From NCBI GenBank assembly GCA_011390955.1, contig JAABRM010000009.1, positions 62,001 to 126,000 on the forward strand: DNA of 64,000 bases. Reading direction: 5' to 3'. Below are positions 51,122-60,882 of this stretch, in pieces (position 1 is the first letter of the stretch; each line of letters opens with the position of its first letter). The translations under genes and the position numbers were made by a program. The stretch is from Oscillatoriales cyanobacterium (GTDB lineage: Bacteria; Cyanobacteriota; Cyanobacteriia; Cyanobacteriales; Laspinemataceae). Under the pieces are notes generated by a model. The model saw only the letters and a list, made by a program, of their open reading frames with translations. It had not been told where the DNA came from and made no database searches.

Positions 51122-51961
51122 TGAGGAAAGCTCCTATTTAGTAAGGTTGACTTAGGATGAAAGGAAGTTTGGTTGAACCAGTTCTAGCTGCTGGAAACAG
51201 CTAAGAGGGATTGGTCACAGACACCCAACACTGGTTTAAGCTTTCTGACCCTGCCGTCTATTTCATAATTACAGATGATTTAGAAGGGCTGATTCAGAAA
51301 TCTTAGAAAATTTTACATCTACATGAGAATTTTGAAAACTGATAAATCAGTGTTTTGGTTAAGTTTTTTTGTCTGTGAGCCCCTACAGGTATCTTTTATA
51401 CAATGGGATTGTCTCTTTGGTTCTTAAGTTTTGTAACAAATTTTTATTTCCAGTTACATTAAGTGGAAATACTTATTTTTTTGGCAGTTTTCGGGGATTT
51501 CATCCGTATAATTACTGGCTGTGCGGCCCCTCGGATGGTTTAAACCGGGCTGACGCAGGTCAGATGGTGTCCCCATCCAGGGAGTTTGTGTAACAATTCT
51601 TAACAATTTGGCCGATATGTCACCGGGAAATCACCGGGACTGTTTCTGATTAGAGGGGGAGGCAATGGATTGTGTCTTATATATATAGATGCATCAGGAT
51701 TTCTGAACTTTGAATGCTGAACTTTGAATGCTGACCCCTGAATGCTGGCCCCCTGAATGCGGAAATCTTTAGAGTGACCGATCGCACCCTAGGCGATCGC
51801 ACCCTTGACTCATTTTTCCCAACTTAGTCGAGAAATATGGCCATAATTTCTGGTAATTAGAAGAAGATGGTCATTATTCTGAAAGTAAATCAGTAATCAC
51901 CAGTTACTTACTTGAGATAAATAACCATTGATGTTTTTAGTGATGAGAGTTTCAACTCAAG
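51122..51961. other. cpcB-cpcT intergenic region, expected promoter area
   Basis: No gene seen. The first ~250 bp next to cpcB form an AT-rich leader with a small hairpin AGCTGCTGGAAACAGCT (51187-51203). The middle is unique sequence, and near cpcT there are short direct repeats of CTGAACTTTGAATG and CCCCTGAATG (51702-51762). Two promoters facing outwards are expected but no convincing -35/-10 pair could be fixed. Confidence 0.5.
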
Positions 51962-52561
51962 ATGACCCACCCCACAGATATCACGACCTTAGCTCAATGG
52001 ATGGCTTCTGATTTCAGTAACCAAGCGCAAGCCCTGGAAAATCCGCCCTTTTTTGCCCATATCCGCGTTTGTATGCGTCCCCTGCCTTGCTCACTGCTCG
52101 ATGGCATGAGCTTATATTTGGAACAAGCTTATGATTTTATGCTGAATCAGCCTTATCGCGTGCGGGTGCTGAAATTAGTCCCCGCTACAGATCATATTGT
52201 GGTTGAAAATTATGAAGTGGCTGAAGTGGAAGAATTTTATGGGGCTTCTCGGCAACCGGAACGCTTAAAAAATCTCACCCCAGACCGGCTAAAAAAGATG
52301 TCGGGATGTAGCTACATTACCCATTGGACTGACCAGCATAGTTTCAAAGGTCGGGTCGAACCGGGGAAAGGCTGCATTGTGGTGCGGAAAAACCAAACCA
52401 CTTATTTTGATGGTGAATTTGAAATTGATGGGGAAAAATTTATCAGCCACGATCGCGGTATGGATTTGGAAACCGATCGGCAAGTTTGGGGGGCGATCGC
52501 CGGGCCATTTCAATTTGTCCGCGTCGCTAGTTTTGCCTCGGAAGTGCCGACGGTGCATTAA
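51962..52561 (+). CDS. cpcT: Phycobiliprotein lyase CpcT
   Basis: 199 residues of the CpeT/CpcT family: TTLAQWMASDFSNQAQA, FFAHIRVCMRPLP, QAYDFMLNQPYRVRVLKL and SGCSYITHWTDQ. CpcT attaches phycocyanobilin to Cys153 of phycocyanin beta. It is divergent from cpcBA, whose product it modifies, which supports the assignment over the related CpeT. Confidence 0.92.
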   Translation: MTHPTDITTLAQWMASDFSNQAQALENPPFFAHIRVCMRPLPCSLLDGMSLYLEQAYDFMLNQPYRVRVLKLVPATDHIVVENYEVAEVEEFYGASRQPERLKNLTPDRLKKMSGCSYITHWTDQHSFKGRVEPGKGCIVVRKNQTTYFDGEFEIDGEKFISHDRGMDLETDRQVWGAIAGPFQFVRVASFASEVPTVH

Positions 52562-53082
52562 TGGGCGGATTCATTATTCGCTGACCATGATTGGCGATCG
52601 ATGATTCAGGGGCGATCGAGCGCGATCTCGATGACTGGGTGGCTCTGGGTTCACCTGGCGCCCCAGAGAATCCTCGGAGGATTTTTCATCATCAATATCA
52701 ATATCTTGGGGGATTTTTAATTCTGGGAATTGCTATTTCACTCAGTAAAAATACGGAGAAATTTTCCGGTCTGGATTCGGTTATACTGGCTCAAGATTAA
52801 CGATTCAGAAGATTTTTTCCCGGTTTAGACTTAAATATTGCAACCTATTAATAACAATGAAGAATTGGCTGAACTTGCCAAAATAAAGACTTGGTGATTG
52901 TAGCCTAAAAAAAACCGTTCTAAATATCAAGCATCAATAAAGTTAATTAGTAAAAAATCTAACCAACAAAGGGTCTCTACAGATTTATAAAGTTTTGATA
53001 AATTTTCCCTCGATATGGTTTTAAAGAAGCATTTTCAGAGAAAATGGTGATATAGGATACAAATTTATTTTTACATAAGAAA
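52562..53082. other. Spacer between cpcT and the histidine kinase
   Basis: No gene supported. A 69-codon frame at 52591 starts at TTG, lacks any recognisable pattern and overlaps HIP1-rich sequence. The rest is AT-rich unique sequence with no repeats seen. Confidence 0.5.
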
Positions 53083-56000
53083 ATGTTGATTCTAGAAGCC
53101 AAAGCATATCCGACTAATAGTACCATGCACCAAACAGAGTTATGGCTGAGTAGTTTACTTGATGAAATTGAAGAGGGCGCTTGGTCCGTAGACGCCAAGA
53201 CAGAGCAATTTCTCTATTTAAACCACGGGGCAGAAAAAATTTACGATCGGCCAAGACATGAATTTTACGATCGCCCAGAGTTAAGGCTAGAAGTGATTCA
53301 CTCTCTAAGTGAGGGCGATCGACGCAACCTATCCCTGGCTCGCATATTAGAAACTGGCACCTTAGAAAATGAGTACCGAATTATCCGACCAGATGGCACA
53401 ATTCGGAGCATCAGAGAGAAAATTTGGCTAATTACCGATGGCAAGGGTGACTTGATTCGGCTTGATGGCATTATCCGAGATATTACGGAAAAAACTCAGC
53501 CAAAATTCCCCCAGAATTTACCCGGAGTTATCTATCAATATATTCGCCACCGCGATGGTCGCGAAGAAGTGCCTTATATTAGTCCAAGTTGCGAACGAAT
53601 CTACGAATTAACCGCCGCAGAAATTCAGCAAAATCCGGCACTGATTTGGGCATTTGTTGACCCAGATACTACCGATGCTTTGGACAATTCTTTAGCCAAT
53701 TGTGCCAAAAATCTCACCCAATGGCAATGGGAATGGCGACAAATTACTCCCTCTGGGGTGGTTAAATGGTTAGCGGCGGTGGCCGAACCCCAAGCCCTAG
53801 AGAGTGGCGATATCTTATGGCATGGACTAATCTTAGAAATTGTCGATTTTCCTTCCGATATAGATCGTAGAAGTTGCTTCACTTGTGACTGGAAAATTCC
53901 AATTCATCCTACGGAAAAGCTACCATCGGAAAGTGAATCCGCCGAAGCGATCGCCGCTTTAAAAGAAAGTGAAGCAATTTATCGCTCGGTCTTTAACGCC
54001 ATCCCTCAAGGACTCTTGATCCAAGATGCCAACGGTCAAATTCGGGATTGTAACCAAACGGCTGAGAATATCCTGGGGTTAAAAGCGCAACAAATTATTG
54101 GTCATCCAGGATTTTCTGTGCCCATAACGCCAAAGCATCACCAGGAATTTTTGGGTAATGGAACAGCGAAAAACCAGCAGCGGAATTTCCACAACCCCCT
54201 ACTGAGCAAATCTGTCAAGGGTAATCTTCAGGGAATTCATAAAGCTGACGGCACCTTAAGTTGGATTTCTGTGAACGCTCAACCATTGTTAGATCCAAAA
54301 AATTTCAGCAACTCGGCAGCTTTAATTTCTTTTCACGATGTAACCGCTCCCCTGCAACAAGAAAGCAAATTGCGTGAAGCGGTCAAGCAGCTAACCGTAG
54401 AATCAGAAAAATTTCGGGCAACTTTTGAGCAAGCTGGGGTGGGAATTGCCCATCTGAAATTTGATGGCACCTGGCTGAATGTCAATCCTCGATTGTGCTG
54501 TTTGTTGGGCTATAGTGCATCGGAACTGCTGAAAATCCGCTACCAAGACACGATCCATCCGGATGATGCCCCCTTGAGTGCCAAGTACCGGCGCCAGTTA
54601 CTCGCGGGAGAAATTGCGATCGCGGTTCAGGATGTGCGATTCCAACATAAAAACGGCAACTGGGTCTGGATGAGTGCGATCGCGTCTTTAGTCAAAACCT
54701 CATGCGGCAAACCTCAATATTTAATTGTCGTGATTGATGACATTACCGCTCGCAATCAGGACATGGAATCTCTTCGCGAAAGTGAAAAACATTACCGCAC
54801 CATTGTCGATTTCACCTACGATTGGGAATATTGGATTGACGCTGATGGCAAGTTACTCTATATTTCACCAGCTTGTGAAAGAATTACGGGATATCGATCC
54901 GATGAGTTTTTATCGGATCCTCAGTTACTTACCCACATCGTCCATCCCAATGACCGGGCGATGGTGACACAATTGTGGCAACATAAATCCTTTACTCCAG
55001 AAAAATTAATCGCGAGTCTTGACTTTCGGATTATTACCAAAAACGGGGCGATTCGCTGGATTTCCCAAATCACCCAGTCAGTCCATGACTTTGAGGGCTG
55101 TTGGCGGGGTTTACGTTCCAGTAACCGAGACATTACCGATCGCAAAGAGTCGGAAACAACAGTCCAAGAACAAGAGCAATTTTTACGCAGTATCTACAAC
55201 GGAGTTGAACAAGCAATTTTTGTCGTAGATGTTTTCCCGAAAGGTAATTTCCGTTATGTAGGCTTGAACCCGGCAGCAGAAAGACTTGTTGGCATTGGTT
55301 CTATCGATATTGCCGGTAAAACCTTTGAAGATGTTTATGGCCCGAACACTGCCCAGTTTGTCCGAGATCATTATACAAAATGTCTCCAATCTGCCACATC
55401 GAGAATCTATGAGGAATATCAAGTCTTTAAAGAGGTAGAAGCTTGGTCACTGACTACCCTGACTCCGTTACGCAATGCTTATAACCGGATTTACCGGATC
55501 GTTGGCACCACCATTGATATTACCGAACGGAAAAAAGCGGAAATTGAACAACAAAAGTTAGTCACGATTATTGAGAATAGCCGAGACTTTATTGCCTTAG
55601 CCTCTTCCGAAGGTAAACCATTTTTCCTCAATCCCGCTGGAAAAAATCTGGTAGAAATATCAGGAGCAGATGCGGTGGAAAAATTAAATATGTTTAAATT
55701 TTTCATGCCGGAAGACTTACCCGTGGTATTATCAGAAATTTTGCCTTCGGTGTTGGAAAACGGTTCTTGGCAAGGAGAATTTCGCCTCAAAAACTTCAAA
55801 ACGGGTCAGCCAATTCCCGTGGATTATAATGTGTTTTTAGTCAAAGATCCGCAAACGAATAAATCCATTGGTTTTGCTACGGTAAGTCGGGATATTAGCC
55901 AACAAAAAGAGTTGGTTAATGTTTTGCAGCAATCTGAGCAAAAATTCCGGGACGTGGCCGCACGAGAAGCCCTGCAAAATCGGATTGGTAATCTGATTCG

Positions 56001-57369
56001 TCATTCCTTGGATATTCAGACTATTGTGGAAAGCGTTATTCAGCAGATTAGTCAGTTTTTACAGATAGACCATTGCTTTTTTATGTGGCTAGTCCGTGAT
56101 GACAAAGAAGTGACTTGGGATGTGGTTAGTGAGGTAAAGAATACCTCTTTGCCAAGTCTAACATCTCGTGACTTTTTGCCCAGTCATCCTTTGACCAAGC
56201 AGCTTTTAAATTTAGAGGTTTTTCGGGCGAATGATATCAGTCATTTAATTGCGTCCGGTCAGGAGCAAATCTCCGATTTGGGGTATCGTGCTTTATTGGC
56301 TTTGCCTTTTGAAACGCGATCGGGTAAAATTGGTGCGATCGGTTGCGGTCATTCTCATGGTTCAGAACATTGGCAGCAGGAAGATGTGGAAATGCTGCAA
56401 TCCATTTGCTCTCAAGTGGCGATCGCGATTAACCAAGCAGAACTATATAGTCAGTCCGTAGAGTCCGCTCGCATTGCTAATGCTAAATCCCAAGAGTTAG
56501 AAACGGCTTTACGCGAATTGAAGCAAACCCAAGCCAATTTGATTCAGGCGGAAAAAATGTCCTCTCTGGGACAAATGGTGGCCGGAGTTGCCCATGAAAT
56601 CAACAACCCCATTGGCTTTATTTATGGCAATCTGAAATATGCCCGTGATTATGCCAATGACCTGCTGCGAATTGTGCAACTCTATCGGGAAACTTATTCT
56701 AAACCTACGCCAAAAATCGCTGAGGTTATTGAAGAGTTGGATTTAGATTTTTTGGTGGTGGATTTGCCCAAACTCCTGGATTCTATGAAGGTTGGGGCAG
56801 AGCGAATTCGCGAAATTGTCAAGTCTTTGCGGACTTTTTCCCGCTTAGACGAGTCAGATATGAAACGGGTTGATTTGCATGAAAATCTGGAAAGTACCTT
56901 GATGATTTTACAGCCTCGTTTGAAGAAGACGAGCGAACATCCGGCAATTAACCTGGTGAAAGATTATGGTGAACTGCCACTGATTGAATGTTATGCCGGT
57001 CAGTTAAATCAGGTTTTTATGAATTTGCTGGCAAATGCGATCGATGCCCTAGAAGAACGGGATAAAACTCGCACAGAATCAGAAATTATTATTAATCCGA
57101 GTACGATTAATATTTCTACGAAGATGCTAGAAAATAATTGGGTACAGATTCGGATCCAAGATAATGGGATTGGCATTAAACCGGATGCTTTATCGAAAAT
57201 TTTCGATCCATTCTATACCAGTAAACCCGTAGGCAAAGGTACTGGACTAGGTTTATCGATTAGCTATCAAATTATTGTTGATAAGCATCACGGCACTATG
57301 CGTTGTATTTCTGAATCGCAAAAAGGCACGGAGTTTATTGTGGAAATTCCCGGCAGTCAGAAAAATTAG
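53083..57369 (+). CDS. Multi-PAS sensor histidine kinase (seven PAS, GAF, HisKA, HATPase)
   Basis: 1428 residues without membrane spans. Seven PAS-like domains occupy ~20-140, 145-260, 290-410, 430-550, 570-690, 700-820 and 825-940, several ending in the PAC motif (DITE). A GAF domain (~975-1130) follows, then HisKA with phosphorylated His1171 (VAHEINNPIGF) and a HATPase with N-box near 1314 (NLLANAIDAL) and G-boxes DNGIGIK and GTGLGLSISY. The last GAF lacks an obvious chromophore cysteine. No response regulator is adjacent, so it is an orphan kinase. A cytoplasmic redox, light or ligand sensor; signal unknown. Confidence 0.92.
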   Translation: MLILEAKAYPTNSTMHQTELWLSSLLDEIEEGAWSVDAKTEQFLYLNHGAEKIYDRPRHEFYDRPELRLEVIHSLSEGDRRNLSLARILETGTLENEYRIIRPDGTIRSIREKIWLITDGKGDLIRLDGIIRDITEKTQPKFPQNLPGVIYQYIRHRDGREEVPYISPSCERIYELTAAEIQQNPALIWAFVDPDTTDALDNSLANCAKNLTQWQWEWRQITPSGVVKWLAAVAEPQALESGDILWHGLILEIVDFPSDIDRRSCFTCDWKIPIHPTEKLPSESESAEAIAALKESEAIYRSVFNAIPQGLLIQDANGQIRDCNQTAENILGLKAQQIIGHPGFSVPITPKHHQEFLGNGTAKNQQRNFHNPLLSKSVKGNLQGIHKADGTLSWISVNAQPLLDPKNFSNSAALISFHDVTAPLQQESKLREAVKQLTVESEKFRATFEQAGVGIAHLKFDGTWLNVNPRLCCLLGYSASELLKIRYQDTIHPDDAPLSAKYRRQLLAGEIAIAVQDVRFQHKNGNWVWMSAIASLVKTSCGKPQYLIVVIDDITARNQDMESLRESEKHYRTIVDFTYDWEYWIDADGKLLYISPACERITGYRSDEFLSDPQLLTHIVHPNDRAMVTQLWQHKSFTPEKLIASLDFRIITKNGAIRWISQITQSVHDFEGCWRGLRSSNRDITDRKESETTVQEQEQFLRSIYNGVEQAIFVVDVFPKGNFRYVGLNPAAERLVGIGSIDIAGKTFEDVYGPNTAQFVRDHYTKCLQSATSRIYEEYQVFKEVEAWSLTTLTPLRNAYNRIYRIVGTTIDITERKKAEIEQQKLVTIIENSRDFIALASSEGKPFFLNPAGKNLVEISGADAVEKLNMFKFFMPEDLPVVLSEILPSVLENGSWQGEFRLKNFKTGQPIPVDYNVFLVKDPQTNKSIGFATVSRDISQQKELVNVLQQSEQKFRDVAAREALQNRIGNLIRHSLDIQTIVESVIQQISQFLQIDHCFFMWLVRDDKEVTWDVVSEVKNTSLPSLTSRDFLPSHPLTKQLLNLEVFRANDISHLIASGQEQISDLGYRALLALPFETRSGKIGAIGCGHSHGSEHWQQEDVEMLQSICSQVAIAINQAELYSQSVESARIANAKSQELETALRELKQTQANLIQAEKMSSLGQMVAGVAHEINNPIGFIYGNLKYARDYANDLLRIVQLYRETYSKPTPKIAEVIEELDLDFLVVDLPKLLDSMKVGAERIREIVKSLRTFSRLDESDMKRVDLHENLESTLMILQPRLKKTSEHPAINLVKDYGELPLIECYAGQLNQVFMNLLANAIDALEERDKTRTESEIIINPSTINISTKMLENNWVQIRIQDNGIGIKPDALSKIFDPFYTSKPVGKGTGLGLSISYQIIVDKHHGTMRCISESQKGTEFIVEIPGSQKN

Positions 57370-57371
57370 TA

Positions 57372-57530
57372 TAATTTGTTGATTGTTGGTGGTTGGTGGT
57401 TGTTTGTTGTTTGTTGTTCGTTGTTCGTTGTTCGTTGTTCGTGGGTAGGGATTCTTTTGTTTGTTGTTTGTCAACCATGAACAATCAACAATCAACAATC
57501 AACAATCAACAATCAACAATCAACCATTAA
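57372..57530. repeat. Heptamer arrays GTTGTTC, AATCAAC and related
   Basis: TTGGTGG/TTGTTTG units, GTTGTTC units (57411-57442) and AATCAAC units (57483-57523), all 7-bp period. They fill the spacer after the kinase gene. Confidence 0.75.
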
Positions 57531-57554
57531 CAATGCTTTTCTGGCATTTATCAA

Positions 57555-57815
57555 TTACCCACCACTGACCGGAGGAATTAAGACTATTTCATCTCCTTCT
57601 TTTAGTAAGGTGTCCGGTGATACGAATTCTAGGTTGATGCCAAACCGCGTAATTTGGCGTAAATGTTCTAGTTCGGGATGTTCGGAGAGGAGGCGATCGC
57701 GCACCGCAAAGACTGGGGTATTTGGCGGAAATTTTAGCACCAGTTCGGCAAGTCCTAATGCTTCTTGGTATCCCGCAAACAGTTTAACGGTGACGGTAAT
57801 TTCTGAGTTAGACAT
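57555..57815 (-). CDS. moaD: Molybdopterin synthase sulfur carrier subunit MoaD (ThiS/MoaD family)
   Basis: 86 residues with a beta-grasp fold pattern (TVTVKLFAGYQEALG, VFAVRDRLLSEHPEL) and the C-terminal GG required for thiocarboxylation (IPPVSGG). Length fits MoaD, the small subunit of molybdopterin synthase. MoaE is not adjacent; a ThiS-like role cannot be fully excluded. Confidence 0.8.
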   Translation of the reverse strand: MSNSEITVTVKLFAGYQEALGLAELVLKFPPNTPVFAVRDRLLSEHPELEHLRQITRFGINLEFVSPDTLLKEGDEIVLIPPVSGG

Positions 57816-57905
57816 TATGAGAATTTTTATAGGAAATTGTAGCAGATGGACAGCGGACGGGGCAAGGGATATGGCACCGCATATAGACTCATAATACTCG
57901 GATTT

Positions 57906-58096
57906 GGTGTGTTAGGCTGGCAAGTAATTTGAGAACAAACAATTAACCTTTATTCCAGCCGTAACGCACCACAACAGCTTGGCAACGGATAGAGGCGATC
58001 GCTATTTCCAATTAAAATAGGCAGTCAGTAGGGTGTGTTAGGCTGGCAAGTAACTTGAGAAAAAACAATTAACCTTTATTCCAGCCGTAACGCACC
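57906..58096. repeat. Two direct copies of a GGTGTGTTAGGCTGG element
   Basis: Copies at 57906-57970 and 58032-58096, each GGTGTGTTAGGCTGGCAAGT to ATTCCAGCCGTAACGCACC, followed by ACAACAGCTTGGCAACGGAT. Ends are imperfect inverted repeats related to 4320 and 47379. No gene between 57815 and 58195. Confidence 0.7.
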
Positions 58097-58194
58097 ACAA
58101 CAGCTTGGCAACGGATATAAATAGGCAGCGGATAGGGCGATCGCTTTTTCCCATTAAAATAGGCAACGGATGGGGCGATCGCAATATTAATAAA

Positions 58195-58419
58195 TTAAGC
58201 AAAACTGGCAACTTCCACCTGACGCAACTGTATCCCCTGACGATTCTGTTTAATCTGTTCAATTTCATGTAAGGTTTCTGCCGTTAAATAACTTCCACCG
58301 CAATGAGGACAACTGACAACTGGGATATTTTCGACAATCAACAGATCCTTTCCTTTGCCATAGGTTCGAGTCACTTGCCGCATTCTGACTCCTTCTTCTC
58401 CACATAGATCGCAACGCAT
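58195..58419 (-). CDS. YgiT-type zinc finger antitoxin candidate
   Basis: 74 residues with CDLC (3-6) and CPHC (37-40) pairs and a helical tail (LHEIEQIKQNRQG). It lies 19 bp after a DUF4258 gene on the same strand, the usual arrangement of this putative toxin-antitoxin pair. Confidence 0.82.
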   Translation of the reverse strand: MRCDLCGEEGVRMRQVTRTYGKGKDLLIVENIPVVSCPHCGGSYLTAETLHEIEQIKQNRQGIQLRQVEVASFA

Positions 58420-58438
58420 ATAGAAAAACCTCGCTATT

Positions 58439-58720
58439 TTAGGGAATATATACAGTAATAATAACCACTTTGCCAGTCGGACTTAGTTTAACAATGACCT
58501 CCACTTCTCCACCATCAATGGTTGTGCCTCTAATTCGATATTTGGATTCGGCTGTCACTCGATCTGACTGACGTTCTAAGATTTCCCCTGTGAGAATGCC
58601 CGATTCAATATCTAAAATACTTAAGTCGTCATCGGCCATTTCTTCTTCGGCATGAATTGTCATTACATATTGTTGCGTCTGAATTCGCTCTCGGATCTCT
58701 CGTAATATTTTGTCAAACAC
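58439..58720 (-). CDS. DUF4258 toxin candidate
   Basis: 93 residues: RERIQTQQYVMTIHAEEEMADDD, then YRIRGTTIDGGEVEVIVKLS and VVIITVYIP, as in DUF4258. The family is structurally related to MqsR/RelE-type ribonucleases. Activity is inferred from pairing with YgiT. Confidence 0.82.
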   Translation of the reverse strand: MFDKILREIRERIQTQQYVMTIHAEEEMADDDLSILDIESGILTGEILERQSDRVTAESKYRIRGTTIDGGEVEVIVKLSPTGKVVIITVYIP

Positions 58721-58885
58721 AATGGTTGTTTTAAATTAATCGTTAGCTTGTAAAATTTTATGCTTAAATTGCCCATTCATTATCTATGAGTTACTATCCG
58801 TTGCCGGTCATTATCTGTTGCCCACCACGATCTGGCGATCGCTTTTTTTCAGACATTGGCAGCGGATGGGGCGATCGCGATCTTC

Positions 58886-59060
58886 GTGAGAAACCGGGTT
58901 TCTTGAGTAAACCTCGGTGATCAAGCCAGCATCTTGCGAGAAACCCGGTTTCTTGTCCCAACGGATAGAGGCGATCTTCGTGAGAAACCGGGTTTCTTGA
59001 GTAAACCTCGGTGATCAAGCCAGCATATTGCGAGAAACCCGGTTTCTTGTCCCAACGGAT
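58886..59060. repeat. Two direct copies of a CCGGGTTTC-containing segment
   Basis: GTGAGAAACCGGGTTTCTTG...GAGAAACCCGGTTTCTTGTC is present at 58886-58956 and again at 58979-59050, almost identically, each with CCTCGGTGATCAAGCCAGCA in the middle. A third copy is at 59863-59936. Each is an inverted pair of the CCGGGTTTC repeat. No gene from 58720 to 59172. Confidence 0.75.
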
Positions 59061-59171
59061 AGAGGCGATCGCTATTTGCTTGGCGATCGAGGAATATGGG
59101 TAAATCACAATTATGCTAAAATAGCTAAAATAGAACAATGTTTGAATTTTTCACATATACAATATACGAAT

Positions 59172-59387
59172 ATGTACCAAATCATCCAAGCCACTTGTCA
59201 AGATGGTCGTTTAATTTTAAATGGACAATTAAATCCTCAACTAGAAGGGAAAAACGTTCAAGTCATTTTGGTTGAAAGCGAAACCACTCATCAGCAAAAA
59301 GAAAAATTTTTCAGTTTTGTGGATAGGCACTGCTTTGATTTGCCAGATGACTATCAATTTAACCGAGAGGAGCTTTATCGTGACTAA
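59172..59387 (+). CDS. Antitoxin candidate of a VapBC-type pair
   Basis: 71 residues from ATG 59172 (MYQIIQATCQDGRLILNGQL); the frame extends upstream only through repeats. It has a beta-strand N-terminus resembling cyanobacterial AbrB-/DUF104-like antitoxins and a helical acidic C-terminus (DLPDDYQFNREELYRD) that would wrap the toxin. The toxin gene overlaps its 3' end. Confidence 0.75.
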   Translation: MYQIIQATCQDGRLILNGQLNPQLEGKNVQVILVESETTHQQKEKFFSFVDRHCFDLPDDYQFNREELYRD

Positions 59388-59793
59388 AGTAATGATAGAC
59401 ACGAACCTTTGGGTTTATCTTTATGCCAAAAATCCTGATAATAAGTATAGAAAAGTTAGAGAACTGATTGACAATCACTTTGACTCAATTATAATCAGCA
59501 CCCAAATTTTAGGTGAGTTATACAATGTTCTCACTAAAAAGAAACTGATCGACCAGGAAGCAGCGAAACAGATTATCCTAGAAAATTCCCTGAATTTTCA
59601 GGTGGTCGAAATTGACTTAATCAAAGTGGTGACGGCTTTAGATATCAATTCCAAATATGGATATTCTTATTGGGATAGTTTAGTAATCGCCACGGCATTG
59701 AATTATGATTGTAGTATTATATATTCAGAAGATATGCAGCATAACCAGTTTATCGAAAATAAAACACGAATTGTAAATCCCTTATTGCTTTAA
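59380..59793 (+). CDS. vapC: PIN-domain toxin, VapC family
   Basis: 137 residues from a GTG at 59380, chosen because GAGGAG lies 8 nt upstream and the PIN fold begins at VMIDTNLWVYLY; upstream ATGs would overlap the antitoxin by >100 bp. Four acidic positions are visible: IDTN, the E of ILGELYNVL, SYWDSLV and IYSED. An RNase toxin by family, and here it looks intact, unlike the PIN remnant at 47181. Confidence 0.85.
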   Translation: MTKVMIDTNLWVYLYAKNPDNKYRKVRELIDNHFDSIIISTQILGELYNVLTKKKLIDQEAAKQIILENSLNFQVVEIDLIKVVTALDINSKYGYSYWDSLVIATALNYDCSIIYSEDMQHNQFIENKTRIVNPLLL

Positions 59794-59961
59794 TATTTAA
59801 ATGGTTGGTGGGCAGGGGTTCTTTACTGCGATCGCCATTTACTCTCAAGCAACCTGCCCAAGGTGAGAAACCGGGTTTCTTGAGTAAACCTCGGTCATCA
59901 AGCCAGCATATTGCTAGAAACCCGGTTTCTTGTCCCAACGAATAGAGGCGATCGCTCTCAT

Positions 59962-60408
59962 TTAAGGAAGCCAATCTCGATCGATTAACTGTTCCAGGGT
60001 GTAAGGACAATCTTCAGGAAAGCTAACCATCATGCCGGTCTTTTTCCTAACATACTTTAACGCTTTTTGATAAACTTTTGACTGGTTTTCCTCTAAATGA
60101 TTACGCAAATTTTGGGTTAAATATTCGTTAATTTGAGTTCTAAAACTGATAATTTCCGCTTGCCAATGATTAGCATTATACTCATATTCTGCTTGCCAAT
60201 ACTGCAAAAGGAGTAAATGCCGAATAATTTGTTCAAGGAAACTTTCAACAGTTAATCTATCTCGACGCCCCACAGATTCTAATTCCTCAATTAAATGCTC
60301 TAAATCGAGAGATTCTAGGTTTTTTGCCTTCAACAGTTTAAGGGTTTGCTCTAACCATTGCTCATTATCCGTCTCATAAAGAGAACTCAATTCGCTGATT
60401 TTAATCAT
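59962..60408 (-). CDS. DUF29 domain protein
   Basis: 148 residues: SSLYETDNEQWLEQTLKLLK, LDLEHLIEELESVGRRDR, then HLLLLQYWQ and a C-terminal FPEDCPYTLEQLID. DUF29 proteins are very common in cyanobacteria, function unknown. Often found near toxin-antitoxin genes, as here. Confidence 0.85.
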   Translation of the reverse strand: MIKISELSSLYETDNEQWLEQTLKLLKAKNLESLDLEHLIEELESVGRRDRLTVESFLEQIIRHLLLLQYWQAEYEYNANHWQAEIISFRTQINEYLTQNLRNHLEENQSKVYQKALKYVRKKTGMMVSFPEDCPYTLEQLIDRDWLP

Positions 60409-60516
60409 TGCCTGATTCCAATTACTGACTCGTTATGCAGTGATAACATGGTTATCGGTGATATATTTTATCAAAATTTCTCATGCCAACCGTCATCCGC
60501 TGCCCATCCCTTCAAT

Positions 60517-60805
60517 GGCATAAGGGCAAAGCATTCGGATCGTAAGTTGCTGATTTATCCCATAAATTGTCTGTCCGAATGCTTTGCCCCTACGAAAATA
60601 CATCCTAATCCGTGGCATGAGGGCGAAGCATTCGGATCGTAAGTTGCTGATTTATCCCATAGATTGTCTGTCCGAATGCTTCGCCCCTACGAAAATACAT
60701 CCTAATCCGTGGCATGAGGGCGAAGCATTCGGATCGTAAGTTGCTGATTTATCCCATAGATTGTCTGTCCGAATGCTTTGCCCCTACGAAAATACATCCT
60801 ATCCG
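60517..60805. repeat. 97-bp tandem repeat, three units
   Basis: GCATTCGGATCGTAAGTTGC occurs at 60531, 60628 and 60725, a 97-bp period. Each unit is an inverted pair GGGCGAAGCATTCGGA/TCCGAATGCTTCGCCC plus CTACGAAAATACATCCTAAT. The first and third units differ slightly (GGGCAAAG, TTTGCCCC). No gene between 60409 and 60883. Confidence 0.85.
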
Positions 60806-60882
60806 CTGCCTACCCTATCCGCTGCCACCCCCTGCCTCCTGTAAAATAATTCAGGCTAATGAAAATATAGGCTATCTGAATT

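Noticed and set aside
51369-51593. 74-codon frame within the cpcB-cpcT spacer
   Set aside because: Composition is unlike coding sequence of the neighbours and it lies in the expected promoter region.
52591-52800. 69-codon frame after cpcT
   Set aside because: TTG start, no ribosome-binding site, no recognisable pattern. Not supported as a gene.
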